Assembly (NCBI GenBank): GCA_041586735.1 | Contig: JBFGZQ010000003.1 | Span: forward strand, 62,001-126,000 | Direction: 5' to 3' | Length of the DNA: 64,000 nucleotides | Origin: Motiliproteus sp041586735 | GTDB taxonomy: Bacteria > Pseudomonadota > Gammaproteobacteria > Pseudomonadales > Balneatricaceae | Shown here: piece after piece, positions 52,706 through 62,043 of the stretch | Numbering within the stretch: position 1 is the stretch's first letter | Layout: the number at the start of each line of letters is the position of its first letter | Notes under the pieces: model-generated | Seen by the model: only the letters and a program-made list of their open reading frames with translations | The model's database searches: none | What the model was told of the DNA's origin: nothing | Translations under genes and position numbers: made by a program

Positions 52706-54433
52706 CTACGACAGCGACGCAGCCTTGAGGGTATCGGAATAGGAGCACCCCCCCTGAGTGCCATTGAGTCGTTTTTGCAGAGCCTCGTCTCGCAATGCAC
52801 GACGCAATACCTTACCGATAGCACTGCGCGGCAGCTCGTCTCTAAACTCCACCTGCGCGGGCACCTTGTAGGCGATCAGCCGCTCGCGACAGTACTGGCG
52901 AATATCCTGCACTGACAGCTGCGAATTGCCAGAGATGACGTACAGCTTGATCAACTCTCCATGATCGGCATCCGGCAGCCCAATCGCTACGCAATCCACA
53001 ATATCCGGATGCGTTAACGCCACAGACTCCAGCTCACTGGGGTACACATTGAAACCTGAAACGTTAATAACGTCCTGCTTACGATCAACGATGGTTAAAT
53101 AACCGTTTTCATTGACACGGGCTATATCACCCGTTTTGAACCAGCCATCAGCGCCCAGCACCAACGCCGTCTCGTGCGGATGCTGCCAATAGCCCGCCAT
53201 CACCTGTGGTCCTCGGACACAAAGCTCACCGCTTTCGCCCACCGGCACCTCTACACCCTCATCATCAATCAAGCGTACGGCGGTTGCCTTAATAGGCAGA
53301 CCAATAGAGCCTAACTCAATAGCGCCGGGCGGATTCACACTAATGACCGGGCCGGTTTCGGTCATCCCGTAACCTTCGAGTACCGCGCAACCGGTCACCC
53401 GCTGCCACTGCTCAGCGACCTCTGTGGCAAGCACCATCCCGCTCGAGAGGGTTAACCTCAGCCGACTGAAATCGAGCCGATGAAAATCAGACTGCTGGCA
53501 CAGGTCCACAAACAACGTATCCAAGCCACTAAAAACCGTAAACTTCCAACGCTGCAACTCCCGTATAAAGCTGGCAATATCGCGGGGGTTGGTGATCAGC
53601 ACCACCTGCGCACCGATCTCCATCATCAACATGCAGCTGACGGTAAAGGAGTAGATATGGTAGAACGGCAAAGGAGCGATAGCGATCTCAGCACCCACTT
53701 CCGTGGCGCAACCCAACATCTGTTTTACCTGAATAAGGTTGGCGAGCAGATTACGATGGCTAAGCATCACCCCTTTCGCCGCCCCCGTGGTTCCTCCGGT
53801 GTATTGCAGCAGTGCCAGATCATCCGCAGCAATAGTCGGCGCGACAAACTGCAAGCGCTTGCCTTGCTGCATTACCCGCGAATAACGCTGCGCCGTCGGT
53901 AGCCGATAGTCGGGCACCAGACGCTTTAGATAACGCACCGAAGCATTCACCAGGCAGCGCTTCGAAAACGGCAACGCATCCCCAAGCTCGGTAATGATCA
54001 GGGTTTCAATAGCGGTCTGCTCAAGAATCGCTTCAACCTTGCTGGCCATGTTTGCCAGTACTACCAGCCCCTTGGCTCCCGAGTCCTTAAATTGATGCAA
54101 CATCTCCGATGAAGAGTAGAGGGGGTTAGTGTTAACGATGACCAGCCCGGCGCGTAGCGCACCGAACAGCACAATAGGGTATTGCAATAGATTGGGTAGC
54201 TGAATAGCAATTCGATCGCCAGGCTGGAGCGAAGTTCGGTGCTGCAGATAGGCCGCAAAATCGCGTGAACGACACTCCAATTGATCGTAACTCAGAGCAC
54301 AACCAAAATTATTGAACGCCGGAAGTTGGGGATAGCGCCGCCACGCCTGATCAAGAACATCGACCAGCGTGGTATAACTGCCGCAATCCAGCGGATTGCC
54401 GTTGTGGTAATGTAGATATCCCTGAGTCAACAT
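52706..54433 (-). CDS. fadD: Long-chain fatty acid-CoA ligase, FadD-like
   Basis: ANL-superfamily AMP-forming synthetase of 575 aa. The P-loop-like motif is LLQYTGGTTGAAKGVMLSHRN near residue 207, the adenylate motif is GYGMTETGP, and the hinge/DxxG region is WFKTGDIARVNENGYLTIVDRKQD. C-terminal Lys near SAIGKVLRRALR matches the catalytic adenylation Lys. It would activate a fatty acid for degradation or lipid synthesis. AAGGAGG precedes the ATG. FadD is most likely; medium-chain or other acyl specificity is possible. Confidence 0.88.
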   Translation of the reverse strand: MLTQGYLHYHNGNPLDCGSYTTLVDVLDQAWRRYPQLPAFNNFGCALSYDQLECRSRDFAAYLQHRTSLQPGDRIAIQLPNLLQYPIVLFGALRAGLVIVNTNPLYSSSEMLHQFKDSGAKGLVVLANMASKVEAILEQTAIETLIITELGDALPFSKRCLVNASVRYLKRLVPDYRLPTAQRYSRVMQQGKRLQFVAPTIAADDLALLQYTGGTTGAAKGVMLSHRNLLANLIQVKQMLGCATEVGAEIAIAPLPFYHIYSFTVSCMLMMEIGAQVVLITNPRDIASFIRELQRWKFTVFSGLDTLFVDLCQQSDFHRLDFSRLRLTLSSGMVLATEVAEQWQRVTGCAVLEGYGMTETGPVISVNPPGAIELGSIGLPIKATAVRLIDDEGVEVPVGESGELCVRGPQVMAGYWQHPHETALVLGADGWFKTGDIARVNENGYLTIVDRKQDVINVSGFNVYPSELESVALTHPDIVDCVAIGLPDADHGELIKLYVISGNSQLSVQDIRQYCRERLIAYKVPAQVEFRDELPRSAIGKVLRRALRDEALQKRLNGTQGGCSYSDTLKAASLS

Positions 54434-54508
54434 CGAGCCTCCTTAAACGAACGACCAATAGACCTTGGTCTAAGACGTTTTACCTAACCAGCCAACAGAG
54501 GTCAATGA

Positions 54509-54658
54509 TTGATTAAAAATCATCATGTTGCAGTGCAAAACCTGGGCCGTATCGACAGCACTTACGGCGACGCCCCCCGGATCTGCACAGCGGTGATCGA
54601 GGTGACCGAAGAACGGCTAAGTATCATCGAGGCCAGCCCGAAAGGCATTCTGGCCTAA
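54509..54658 (+). pseudogene. Unidentified gene remnant
   Basis: A 49-codon open frame (TTG start) whose last 40 residues, NLGRIDSTYGDAPRICTAVI...ASPKGILA, look like the C-terminus of a conserved protein rather than random coding. A stop immediately upstream removes any longer frame. No ribosome site is seen. I cannot name the parent family. Confidence 0.35.
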
Positions 54659-54673
54659 GCTGCCAATCCACCC

Positions 54674-54728
54674 CCCAACCTTATACAGATCTTACCCCTG
54701 ATTCGGGTAAAATCTGTATAAGGTTGGG
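54674..54728. repeat. 24-bp inverted repeat upstream of the HTH-cupin regulator
   Basis: Arms at 54674-54697 and 54705-54728 are complementary except for one position, around the 7-nt loop CTGATTC. It is immediately before the -10-like TATACT (54730-54735) of the regulator gene. It could be a large operator, a cruciform or a terminator of the preceding region. Both arms contain ATCTGTATAAG-type sequence. Confidence 0.8.
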
Positions 54729-54766
54729 TTATACTCGTTCAGAATTAAAAACAGGGGGGCTCTTGG

Positions 54767-55309
54767 GTGGATGTCGGTGAAAGTCTTAAAACCTTGCGCA
54801 AAATAAAAGGTTTATCACAACGTGAACTGGCAAAACGTGCCGGTGTCACCAATAGCACCATCTCGATGATCGAAAAAAACGGTGTCAGCCCTTCTGTCAG
54901 CTCGCTCAAAAAAGTACTGGCCGGCATCCCTATTTCGATCGGTGATTTCTTCACCCTTGACCTGGACAACATAGTGCCCGACCAGGTGGTGTTTCGACAG
55001 ACGGAGCAACCCGATTTGGGGACCAACAACGTCAGTCTTAAACTGGTGGGAGCGACGATCAAGAATCGCAGCATGGACATCATGCATGAACGTTATGCTC
55101 CAGGCGCGGATACCGGGTCCGAGGTGTTGCAACATGATGGCGAAGAGGGCGGCATTGTGGTCAGTGGTGAGCTTGAACTCACGGTGGACCTAGAGGTATA
55201 TCGACTCGGCCCCGGCGATGGTTATTACTTTTCCAGCCGCCGCCCGCACCGCTTTCGCAATACCGGCGACCAGGAGTGCGTGGTATTCAGCGCCAACCCA
55301 TCCGACTAA
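54767..55309 (+). CDS. XRE-family regulator with cupin domain, PuuR-like
   Basis: 180-aa transcription factor: N-terminal helix-turn-helix (residues about 5-60, LRKIKGLSQRELAKRAGVTNSTISMIEKNGVSPSVSSLKK) and C-terminal cupin fold (residues about 105-175, with HDGEEGGIVVSGELEL and GDGYYFSSRRPHRFRN). It strongly resembles PuuR, the putrescine-responsive repressor of puu genes. GTG start with GGGGGG 6-9 nt upstream. The puuAB genes lie about 47 kb away, so regulation would be in trans. The strong inverted repeat just upstream is a candidate autoregulatory site. Confidence 0.85.
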   Translation: MDVGESLKTLRKIKGLSQRELAKRAGVTNSTISMIEKNGVSPSVSSLKKVLAGIPISIGDFFTLDLDNIVPDQVVFRQTEQPDLGTNNVSLKLVGATIKNRSMDIMHERYAPGADTGSEVLQHDGEEGGIVVSGELELTVDLEVYRLGPGDGYYFSSRRPHRFRNTGDQECVVFSANPSD

Positions 55310-55346
55310 TCCGGGTAACACCAGCCCGCCGAACAGCGCAGCCCAA

Positions 55347-56120
55347 TTAGCTCGGCGTCACCGCCAACCCCTTTACAAACAACTGTAGCTCACCGCTCTG
55401 CATCGGCTGCCACTGCTCGTTTTTGGTTAGCGGTTCAGTGGCGATCAGGGTAACGACATCGCCCGGCTGGGTCTGCTGACAAAAATCCACCACCACATCA
55501 TCATCCTTTAACGAGGCCTCCCCAAAGGGGGCACGCCGGGTGATCCAGCAGAGCTTGGAGCTACAGTACGCAAACAGATGCTCCGAATCGCTTAGCAGCA
55601 TGTTAAACACCCCCAGCTCGCGCAGCTGATCACAGCGCTGGCGGATAAAATCAAACAGTCGCGCCCTGGCGGGAGGCTCGGGGAATTGATCGCGCAACTG
55701 CCCCAACAGCCAGCAGAACGCGTACTCGCTGTCGGTGGTTCCTACCGGGCGGTAGACACCCAGGGGCAGCTCGAACAACCTAGCATCCAACTGGCCGTTG
55801 TGCGCATAGGTCCAATACTGACCCCAGAGCTCTCGGGTAAAAGGATGGGTATTGGCCAGGCAGATCTGCCCTACATTGGCCTGACGTATATGGCTGATCA
55901 CCACATGGCTCTTAATGGGGTGCTCACGCACCAGCTGGGCAATACGCGACTGGGCACTGGGCTCTGGGTCATGGAAGCTGCGTACCCCTCGACCCTCATA
56001 AAAAGCAATTCCCCAACCGTCACGATGCGGACCGGTCCCCCCTCCTCGCTGCATCAACCCAGCAAAGCTGAAGCAGATATCGGTGGGGACGTTGGCACTC
56101 ATGCCCAGCAGTTCACACAT
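55347..56120 (-). CDS. Class II glutamine amidotransferase, YafJ-like
   Basis: 257-aa amidotransferase-like protein. Cys2 directly after the initiator Met (MCELLGM) is the catalytic nucleophile, and the class II fold shows GPHRDGWGIAFYEGRGV, HIRQANVGQI, and NTHPFTRELWGQYWTYAHNGQLD. It belongs to the YafJ/Gat-II family whose substrate is not known. No partner synthetase domain is attached. Single gene convergent with the HTH-cupin regulator. Confidence 0.87.
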   Translation of the reverse strand: MCELLGMSANVPTDICFSFAGLMQRGGGTGPHRDGWGIAFYEGRGVRSFHDPEPSAQSRIAQLVREHPIKSHVVISHIRQANVGQICLANTHPFTRELWGQYWTYAHNGQLDARLFELPLGVYRPVGTTDSEYAFCWLLGQLRDQFPEPPARARLFDFIRQRCDQLRELGVFNMLLSDSEHLFAYCSSKLCWITRRAPFGEASLKDDDVVVDFCQQTQPGDVVTLIATEPLTKNEQWQPMQSGELQLFVKGLAVTPS

Positions 56121-56423
56121 GCGCAGTACTCACAACAGAAAAACAGATAGATTAGGCGTTCGCCAGCACCACAGCAAACACTATCCACAAACACCATCCA
56201 CTATAGTTCAGGCGCTGTCAGACCCGTATTTAAAAAACTGCTAGGTTTCATCTATACGACTACGCTACTCTGAAGATAGTTCTGCAACCCGCTATATTAG
56301 CCACCACAAACACAGCAATACGGGGTGACATTAAAAGAGATTGAGTGCGAGCGTCATGGATACAGTTTTTGATACCGAACCGCACAGCCATCGCATATGG
56401 AACAATAACGTCGAGGTAACCAC
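56121..56423. other. Gap upstream of phoH
   Basis: A 303-bp intergenic region between divergent genes. It holds a possible -10 (TATATT near 56292) and a 23-codon leader frame (56356-56427) whose TGA overlaps the phoH ATG. No other gene or strong hairpin was seen. Confidence 0.4.
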
Positions 56424-57824
56424 ATGAATGCAGCTAATAGAAATCGTAAGCTATACATACTCGATACCAACGTTTTGTTGCACGACCCTCACTGTCTAAC
56501 CGAATTCAAAGAACAAGATATCGCCATCCCGATGACGGTGCTCGAAGAGCTCGACAGCATCAAAGACCGCAAGAAAAACGTGTCTCAGGAAGCCCGCTTT
56601 GCCATCCGGGCGATCGATAGTATTCTCAGCAAAGCCAAATCTCCCGAGGAGATCTCAGGCGGAGTTAAAATCACCCTACCGACCCCGGACCCGAAGCAAA
56701 AGCTCGGCAAACTATCGATTTTTCCCGATCACGAACTATCGATGCGCAAAGGTTTTCTGCCCGATAACAACAGCAACAATGACAATCACATTATCAATGC
56801 TGCACTCCATCTGCAGTCGATCTATCAGGATCGCCAGGTCATTTTGGTCACCAAAGATATCAACATGCGCCTCAAGGCCCTGGGTGCAGGTCTAAAGCGT
56901 GTTGAAGATTACCGCACCGACCAGCTGATCACCGATCTGGATCTACTCACCGCCGGCTATCATAAATTCGAGGGTAACTTCTGGGACCAGGTCAGCGAAG
57001 TGAAGACCGAACACCACGACGGCCACACCTTCCATCTGGTGGATCGCAAGCTGTTACCTAAGACATTTCTCAATGAATATATCTACGATAACGAAGGCTT
57101 TGCTGGGCGGGTCGAATCGATCAGCGACACCGAGGTCAAGCTCCGCGATATCAATCAACGCTTTCTGATGGACAAAGAGAACTGGGGCATCAAGCCACTG
57201 GATATCCCCCAAGGACTCGCCATCGATGCCCTAACCGATCCGGCGATCGATCTCTGCATCATCAACGGTGCCGCCGGTTCCGGTAAGACCTTGCTGGCCC
57301 TAGCCGCCTGCCTAGAGCAAGTGATCGAGCACAAGCGCTACAACAAGATTATCGTGACCCGCAGCACCCCGCCACTGGCCGAGGATATCGGCTTCCTGCC
57401 CGGCACCGAAGAGGAGAAGATGACCCCCTGGCTCAGTGCCATCCAGGACAACCTAGAGGCGATGCACGAAGGCGACGAGCAGCCGCACAGCAGCATCAAA
57501 TACACGATCGAAAAAGCCAACATTCAGTTTAAATCGCTCAACTTTATCCGTGGGCGTAGCATTCAGGATGCGTTAGTGCTGATCGACGAAGCGCAAAACC
57601 TGACCCCCTCGCAGCTTAAAACGATTCTTACGCGCTGTGGCAAGGGGTCTAAAATGATCTGTCTGGGCAACCTGGCGCAGATCGACTCTAACTACCTCAC
57701 CCCGCTGACATCCGGATTGACCTATATCGTCGAACGCTTTAAAGACTATGAAGGCAGCGCAACCATCCACCTCCAAAGTGTCGTGCGCAGCGCGCTGGCA
57801 GAGTATGCAGAGAGCCATCTGTAG
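56424..57824 (+). CDS. phoH: PhoH-family ATPase with N-terminal PIN domain
   Basis: 466-aa PIN-PhoH (PhoH2-like) protein. The N-terminal PIN ribonuclease domain covers residues about 8-150 (YILDTNVLLHDPHCL, with acidic DTN and LVTKDINMRLKALG). The C-terminal PhoH ATPase begins near residue 245 with Walker A NGAAGSGKTLLALA and Walker B ALVLIDEAQNL, and has FIRGRSIQDALV. Such proteins couple RNA unwinding and cleavage. A short upstream frame ends in an ATGA overlap with the start. GAGGT lies 7 nt upstream. Confidence 0.92.
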   Translation: MNAANRNRKLYILDTNVLLHDPHCLTEFKEQDIAIPMTVLEELDSIKDRKKNVSQEARFAIRAIDSILSKAKSPEEISGGVKITLPTPDPKQKLGKLSIFPDHELSMRKGFLPDNNSNNDNHIINAALHLQSIYQDRQVILVTKDINMRLKALGAGLKRVEDYRTDQLITDLDLLTAGYHKFEGNFWDQVSEVKTEHHDGHTFHLVDRKLLPKTFLNEYIYDNEGFAGRVESISDTEVKLRDINQRFLMDKENWGIKPLDIPQGLAIDALTDPAIDLCIINGAAGSGKTLLALAACLEQVIEHKRYNKIIVTRSTPPLAEDIGFLPGTEEEKMTPWLSAIQDNLEAMHEGDEQPHSSIKYTIEKANIQFKSLNFIRGRSIQDALVLIDEAQNLTPSQLKTILTRCGKGSKMICLGNLAQIDSNYLTPLTSGLTYIVERFKDYEGSATIHLQSVVRSALAEYAESHL

Positions 57825-57872
57825 CGGTACTTATAACGGTACTTATAGCAGTGCTTATCACTGCATTTATAG
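57825..57872. repeat. 12-bp degenerate tandem repeat after phoH
   Basis: Four 12-bp units follow the phoH stop: CGGTACTTATAA, CGGTACTTATAG, CAGTGCTTATCA and CTGCATTTATAG (57825-57872). The first two differ at one base and the others are more diverged. No gene overlaps on the plus strand. Confidence 0.75.
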
Positions 57873-57938
57873 CTACACGGAGAGCAGCACTCAGAGCCTG
57901 CACGGGATACCGCCCACCTAGCAGAAGCCCTCGCAATA

Positions 57939-57981
57939 GCTTTGACTCGGAAGCGGTCCTCCGCTACTTTCGAGTCAAAGC
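57939..57981. repeat. Inverted repeat between phoH and deaD
   Basis: Perfect 11-bp arms GCTTTGACTCG (57939-57949) and CGAGTCAAAGC (57971-57981) continue as an imperfect GAAGCGG/CCGCTACTTT stem. No T tract follows, so it may be an RNA-processing hairpin or a cryptic terminator. Confidence 0.6.
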
Positions 57982-58117
57982 CATCCAAAACAGCGTATCA
58001 CGCCACTTTCTTGATAAAACACAGCGCTCTCAGGATTAAATGCGAGAAATACCGAGTGTTTTGCTGGTATCAGGCGTATAATCATCACCCTTTTTCCTCT
58101 ATCCTCCGGTTGCCTTC

Positions 58118-59935
58118 ATGTCCGACACCGTCTCATTCGGCGAACTTAATCTAGACACTAATATTCTTCGCGCAGTCACAGAACTTGGCTACGAAACTCC
58201 ATCGCCGATTCAGGCACGCTGCATTCCACTCCTTCTCGACGGCAAAGACGTGCTGGGCATGGCCCAGACCGGCACCGGCAAAACAGCGGCTTTCGCGCTG
58301 CCGCTGCTAGGGCGTATCGACCTCAAAACCAAACATCCGCAGATCCTGGTGCTCTGCCCTACTCGGGAACTGGCGGTACAGGTCGCCGAGGCGTTCCAGG
58401 CTTACGCGCGTTTTATGCCAGGATTCCACGTCCTGCCGATCTACGGCGGTCAAAGCTACAGCCTACAGCTACGTCAACTGCAACGCGGCCCTCAGGTCAT
58501 CGTGGGTACCCCTGGCCGAGTGATGGACCACTTGGATCGCGGCACCCTGAAGATCGACAAGCTCCAGGCCTTGGTACTCGACGAAGCCGACGAGATGCTG
58601 CGCATGGGCTTTATCGATGCGGTCGAAACGATCATGGCCAAGACCCCCGAGTCACGCCAGACCGCCCTGTTTTCCGCGACCATGCCCAACGAAATCCGGC
58701 GCATTACCGCGAAATACATGCGCGCTCCGGAGCAGGTTAAGATCGAATCCTCCACCTCCACCGTCGCCAATATTGAACAGCGTTACTGGATGATTCAAGG
58801 CGTCAACAAGCTCGATGCGTTGACGCGGATGCTTGAAACCGAAGACTACGACGGCGTCATCATCTTCGCCCGGACCAAGAACGCCACCGTAGAGCTGGCC
58901 GAAAAACTCGAAGCGCGGGGTTACAGCGCATCCGCGATCAATGGTGACATGAACCAACAACTCCGCGAACGCACTATCGAGCGTCTAAAAAACGCTGAGC
59001 TGGATATTCTGGTGGCAACCGATGTAGCCGCCCGCGGCCTGGATGTGAAGCGCATCAGCATCGTCATTAACTACGATATCCCTCACGATACTGAAGGCTA
59101 TGTACACCGCATCGGCCGTACCGGTCGTGCCGGCCGTACAGGTAAAGCGATCCTGTTTGTATCCCACCGTGAGAAGCGCCTGCTGCGTGCCATTGAACAC
59201 GCCACCTCGCAACCCATCACGCCGATGGAGCTGCCCAGCCGCGACCTGATCACCAAAAAGCGGGTCGGCGATTTCCGCGACCAGCTGGAGCAGGTCTTCG
59301 CCAAACAGGATCTAAGCTACTACCGAGATCTCTGCTCACAGCTATCCGATGAGCTGACCCTGAACCAGGAAGACCTGATGGCAGCGATGCTGTTTATGGC
59401 TCAGAAAGAGAAACCCCTGCAGCTTCCGCCCGAAGCTTTCATCAAAGAGCGCCCCGTGCGTAACTCTCGCGATGACAGCAGAGACAATAAAAAACGCCCT
59501 GCCAACAGAGAGGGCGCGAAACGTGAACCCAACAAAAATCGCGCCCGTGATCGGGACCGTGGCAATGCGGAAGTTGTTTGGGAGCGCTATCGTATCGGCG
59601 TAGGTCGCGATGACGGCATTGAGCCCAAGCATATCGTCGGCACGATTGCCAACGAAGCCGATTTGAGCAGCCGCTATATTGGCCACGTCAAACTCCACGA
59701 CAACTACTCCACCGTAGAGCTTCCTGAAGGGCTACCCACAGAGATGCTGAAGCACTTCCAGAGCGTAAAGATCTGTGGAAAACCGATGAACCTACACCGC
59801 ATTAGCGAGCACGAATCCAACAGTGATAGCCCAAAAAGTGACGAGCCCAAGCCCGCGCGGCGCAAGCTAAGCCATCCTGGCAAGGTCAAAACGTTTGCAG
59901 CACGCCCCAAGTCGCCAACTAAAGACGACGCTTAA
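58118..59935 (+). CDS. deaD: ATP-dependent RNA helicase DeaD/CsdA
   Basis: DEAD-box helicase of 605 aa for ribosome assembly and cold adaptation. RecA domain 1 (residues about 20-200) has the Q motif, AQTGTGKT, DEADEM and SAT; domain 2 (about 215-370) has ARGLDV and YVHRIGRTGRAGRTGKAI. Residues about 480-560 form the DbpA-type RNA-binding domain (RYRIGVGRDDGIEPKHIVGTI...), separated by a basic Arg/Asn-rich linker, and the tail is disordered. Single gene after a long hairpin. Confidence 0.93.
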   Translation: MSDTVSFGELNLDTNILRAVTELGYETPSPIQARCIPLLLDGKDVLGMAQTGTGKTAAFALPLLGRIDLKTKHPQILVLCPTRELAVQVAEAFQAYARFMPGFHVLPIYGGQSYSLQLRQLQRGPQVIVGTPGRVMDHLDRGTLKIDKLQALVLDEADEMLRMGFIDAVETIMAKTPESRQTALFSATMPNEIRRITAKYMRAPEQVKIESSTSTVANIEQRYWMIQGVNKLDALTRMLETEDYDGVIIFARTKNATVELAEKLEARGYSASAINGDMNQQLRERTIERLKNAELDILVATDVAARGLDVKRISIVINYDIPHDTEGYVHRIGRTGRAGRTGKAILFVSHREKRLLRAIEHATSQPITPMELPSRDLITKKRVGDFRDQLEQVFAKQDLSYYRDLCSQLSDELTLNQEDLMAAMLFMAQKEKPLQLPPEAFIKERPVRNSRDDSRDNKKRPANREGAKREPNKNRARDRDRGNAEVVWERYRIGVGRDDGIEPKHIVGTIANEADLSSRYIGHVKLHDNYSTVELPEGLPTEMLKHFQSVKICGKPMNLHRISEHESNSDSPKSDEPKPARRKLSHPGKVKTFAARPKSPTKDDA

Positions 59936-60013
59936 TCCAGCATCACCATCGCTCGCACTGCCGAGCGATGGCTGCCTTATTCAGAACTCTAGAAGCCGCA
60001 CCTCTAAGGCACT

Positions 60014-61015
60014 TTAAACGAAAGGAGCCACCACCTGCAGCTGCGGGAACTCAGCCCGTACCTCGGCCTCATCTGCCGCTTGAAACAACAACTTCAGATT
60101 GGGACCTGCGTCCATCGTCAGATAGAGCGACAACCCTTGTTCGCGTAGGCTCCATACTCTCTGCATCGCCTCAACCGAGCTGGGCTGCCAGTATAATAGC
60201 GGCGGCCAGGAAGCGATCATCGTGGCATGCATCGATAACGCATTCTGCTCTGCGGTTGCACCCAGGGTTGCGAAATCCCGCGACGCAATAGCGTCCCGCA
60301 AGCGCTGCAGATCCAGCGCCGCCTGCAGCGGCCAACTCTGGTAGAGATGCGCGGTCTCTAGGGTACGCTGCATCCCTGCACGTGAACCGACCGATTTTTC
60401 TGCCGCGGTCAGCGTCAACAAACCAATACGAAACTCCGGCCAATTTTCATGCAAGGGTAACGCATAGGAATCCATGCCATCATCACGCACTCCCATCTGC
60501 CACTCGACAAAGCCGCTGAAAATAGACCTTGAAGCGCTACCACTGCCTAGCCGAGCAAAGGCCGACAACTGCTGCGCTGACAGCTCGAATCCATACAGCT
60601 GATCGATCGCCTTGATCAAGGCAGCGAACCCCGACGCCGAAGAGGCCAACCCCGCAGCGGTAGGTATGGAGTTATGGGTTTCGATCACTAGCCTAGAATC
60701 GTCAGGACCTCGGAACAGGTCGACAAACTGTAAGACCTTACTGGCAAAAGAACTGTCTAGCGCCAGCGACTGACCATTGAGACTGACCCGATCCTGCTCT
60801 GCATCAACCAGGCACAAATGGGTTTGAGCACCCAACTCACCCAAGCTGACCGACAAACTCGGATTAACCGGAAGATTAAGCAGCTTATCGCGTTTACCCC
60901 AGTATTTGCATAGGGCAATATTACTGGGCGCAAACGCTGTAGCCCGGACTGCAGCGTGACGCACCTGGGGCAACTGCGATTGGACAATATTTCTAACGTA
61001 AGTTGAATCGCTCAT
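60014..61015 (-). CDS. mvaD: Diphosphomevalonate decarboxylase
   Basis: GHMP-superfamily enzyme of 333 aa that converts diphosphomevalonate to isopentenyl diphosphate with loss of CO2. MvaD features: APSNIALCKYWGKRD near residue 30, the P-loop NSIPTAAGLASSASGFAAL near residue 115, GSGSASRSIFSGFVEW, and the C-terminal TMDAGPNLKLLF. Length is the usual ~330. It is the last gene of the leftward mevalonate operon, 98 bp from the kinase gene. AGGAG lies before the ATG. Confidence 0.92.
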   Translation of the reverse strand: MSDSTYVRNIVQSQLPQVRHAAVRATAFAPSNIALCKYWGKRDKLLNLPVNPSLSVSLGELGAQTHLCLVDAEQDRVSLNGQSLALDSSFASKVLQFVDLFRGPDDSRLVIETHNSIPTAAGLASSASGFAALIKAIDQLYGFELSAQQLSAFARLGSGSASRSIFSGFVEWQMGVRDDGMDSYALPLHENWPEFRIGLLTLTAAEKSVGSRAGMQRTLETAHLYQSWPLQAALDLQRLRDAIASRDFATLGATAEQNALSMHATMIASWPPLLYWQPSSVEAMQRVWSLREQGLSLYLTMDAGPNLKLLFQAADEAEVRAEFPQLQVVAPFV

Positions 61016-61113
61016 AACACTCCTTCATTCCAGCTCAGGATTAAGGCCCAACCCTCTGAGGTATTCTTTTCTTAGGCATCCCTTTTTAGACAGCCCTTTT
61101 TAGACACTCCTTT

Positions 61114-62043
61114 TTAGACATAGCCCACGTCGACACCCTGCTGACTCACCTGAACAGCTATAGCCTCGAATGCGCAGGGAGACTCTGGCAGCCCCAGCGA
61201 GATGACGCAGTCACCAAGTCCCGAGCCGGAAATCTTGGCAGCCAACACGCCCTCCGACTGACGCAGGGCATACACCATCTCCGACAGCTTGGCATCATTG
61301 ACCCCCAGCGCATCCATCAGGCCCTGATAAACATTCATCACTCGTCCCAACTGCGGCCAGTCGCCGCTTTGCGCCGCCGCACACCCCTGCTCGGCACATC
61401 GCCCCATCAACCGATACAACTCAGCATACAGTGATGGCAAACGCTCGCTGGCCTCGGCCACTTGCTGCAGAACTATCGGCGTTTTAACCTTATAGCCACA
61501 ATAATAAAGACCCACCTCAGGCAGCAACTCAAACTTCTGCCGCTCTCCGTGCTGGTAATAGGCAACGAGACCACCCTCAATCGATGCCGCCAGATCAGCC
61601 CCGGAGCCGCGCCCCTGAACCTCGAGCATGGTTTGCCGCGACTGCTCGAACAACCGCTGCTTATCGCACTGTTGCTCCATCCAGTAATTCAATACCGCCA
61701 GCACCGCAACGGTTACCGCGGCGGAGGATCCTAAACCGACTTGATGGGAAAAATCGGACTCTATCCTCAGCCTAAATCCAGTCGGCAGCCGTTGTTTAAA
61801 TAGCTTAATTGCGGATAACACGAAACCAAACCTTGAATCGTCCAGCAGCAGATCCAGATCGCTCTCATAACTGCCCAATGCCGAATCGATACGCACCCTG
61901 CGTACGGATAAAGGACTTAAACGCACCCGGATACGCTTATCCACTGCCAACACCAGGGCTCGCCCCCCATGCAAGACCGCATGCTCACCCAGCAACATCA
62001 GCGTTCCCGGCGCCGAAGCCCTAATCTCGAAGTTGTGCGCCAT
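61114..62043 (-). CDS. mvaK2: GHMP kinase, probable phosphomevalonate kinase
   Basis: GHMP-fold kinase of 309 aa. The N-terminal segment is APGTLMLLGEHAVLHGGRALV, the P-loop is VGLGSSAAVTVAVLAV, and GRGSGADLAASIEGGLVAYY follows; the C-terminal motif AKISGSGLGDCVI is typical of the family. Position between mevalonate kinase and MvaD makes phosphomevalonate kinase the likely activity, although the sequence resembles mevalonate-kinase-like enzymes in general. The start overlaps the upstream kinase gene by 23 bp, indicating tight coupling. Confidence 0.75.
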   Translation of the reverse strand: MAHNFEIRASAPGTLMLLGEHAVLHGGRALVLAVDKRIRVRLSPLSVRRVRIDSALGSYESDLDLLLDDSRFGFVLSAIKLFKQRLPTGFRLRIESDFSHQVGLGSSAAVTVAVLAVLNYWMEQQCDKQRLFEQSRQTMLEVQGRGSGADLAASIEGGLVAYYQHGERQKFELLPEVGLYYCGYKVKTPIVLQQVAEASERLPSLYAELYRLMGRCAEQGCAAAQSGDWPQLGRVMNVYQGLMDALGVNDAKLSEMVYALRQSEGVLAAKISGSGLGDCVISLGLPESPCAFEAIAVQVSQQGVDVGYV

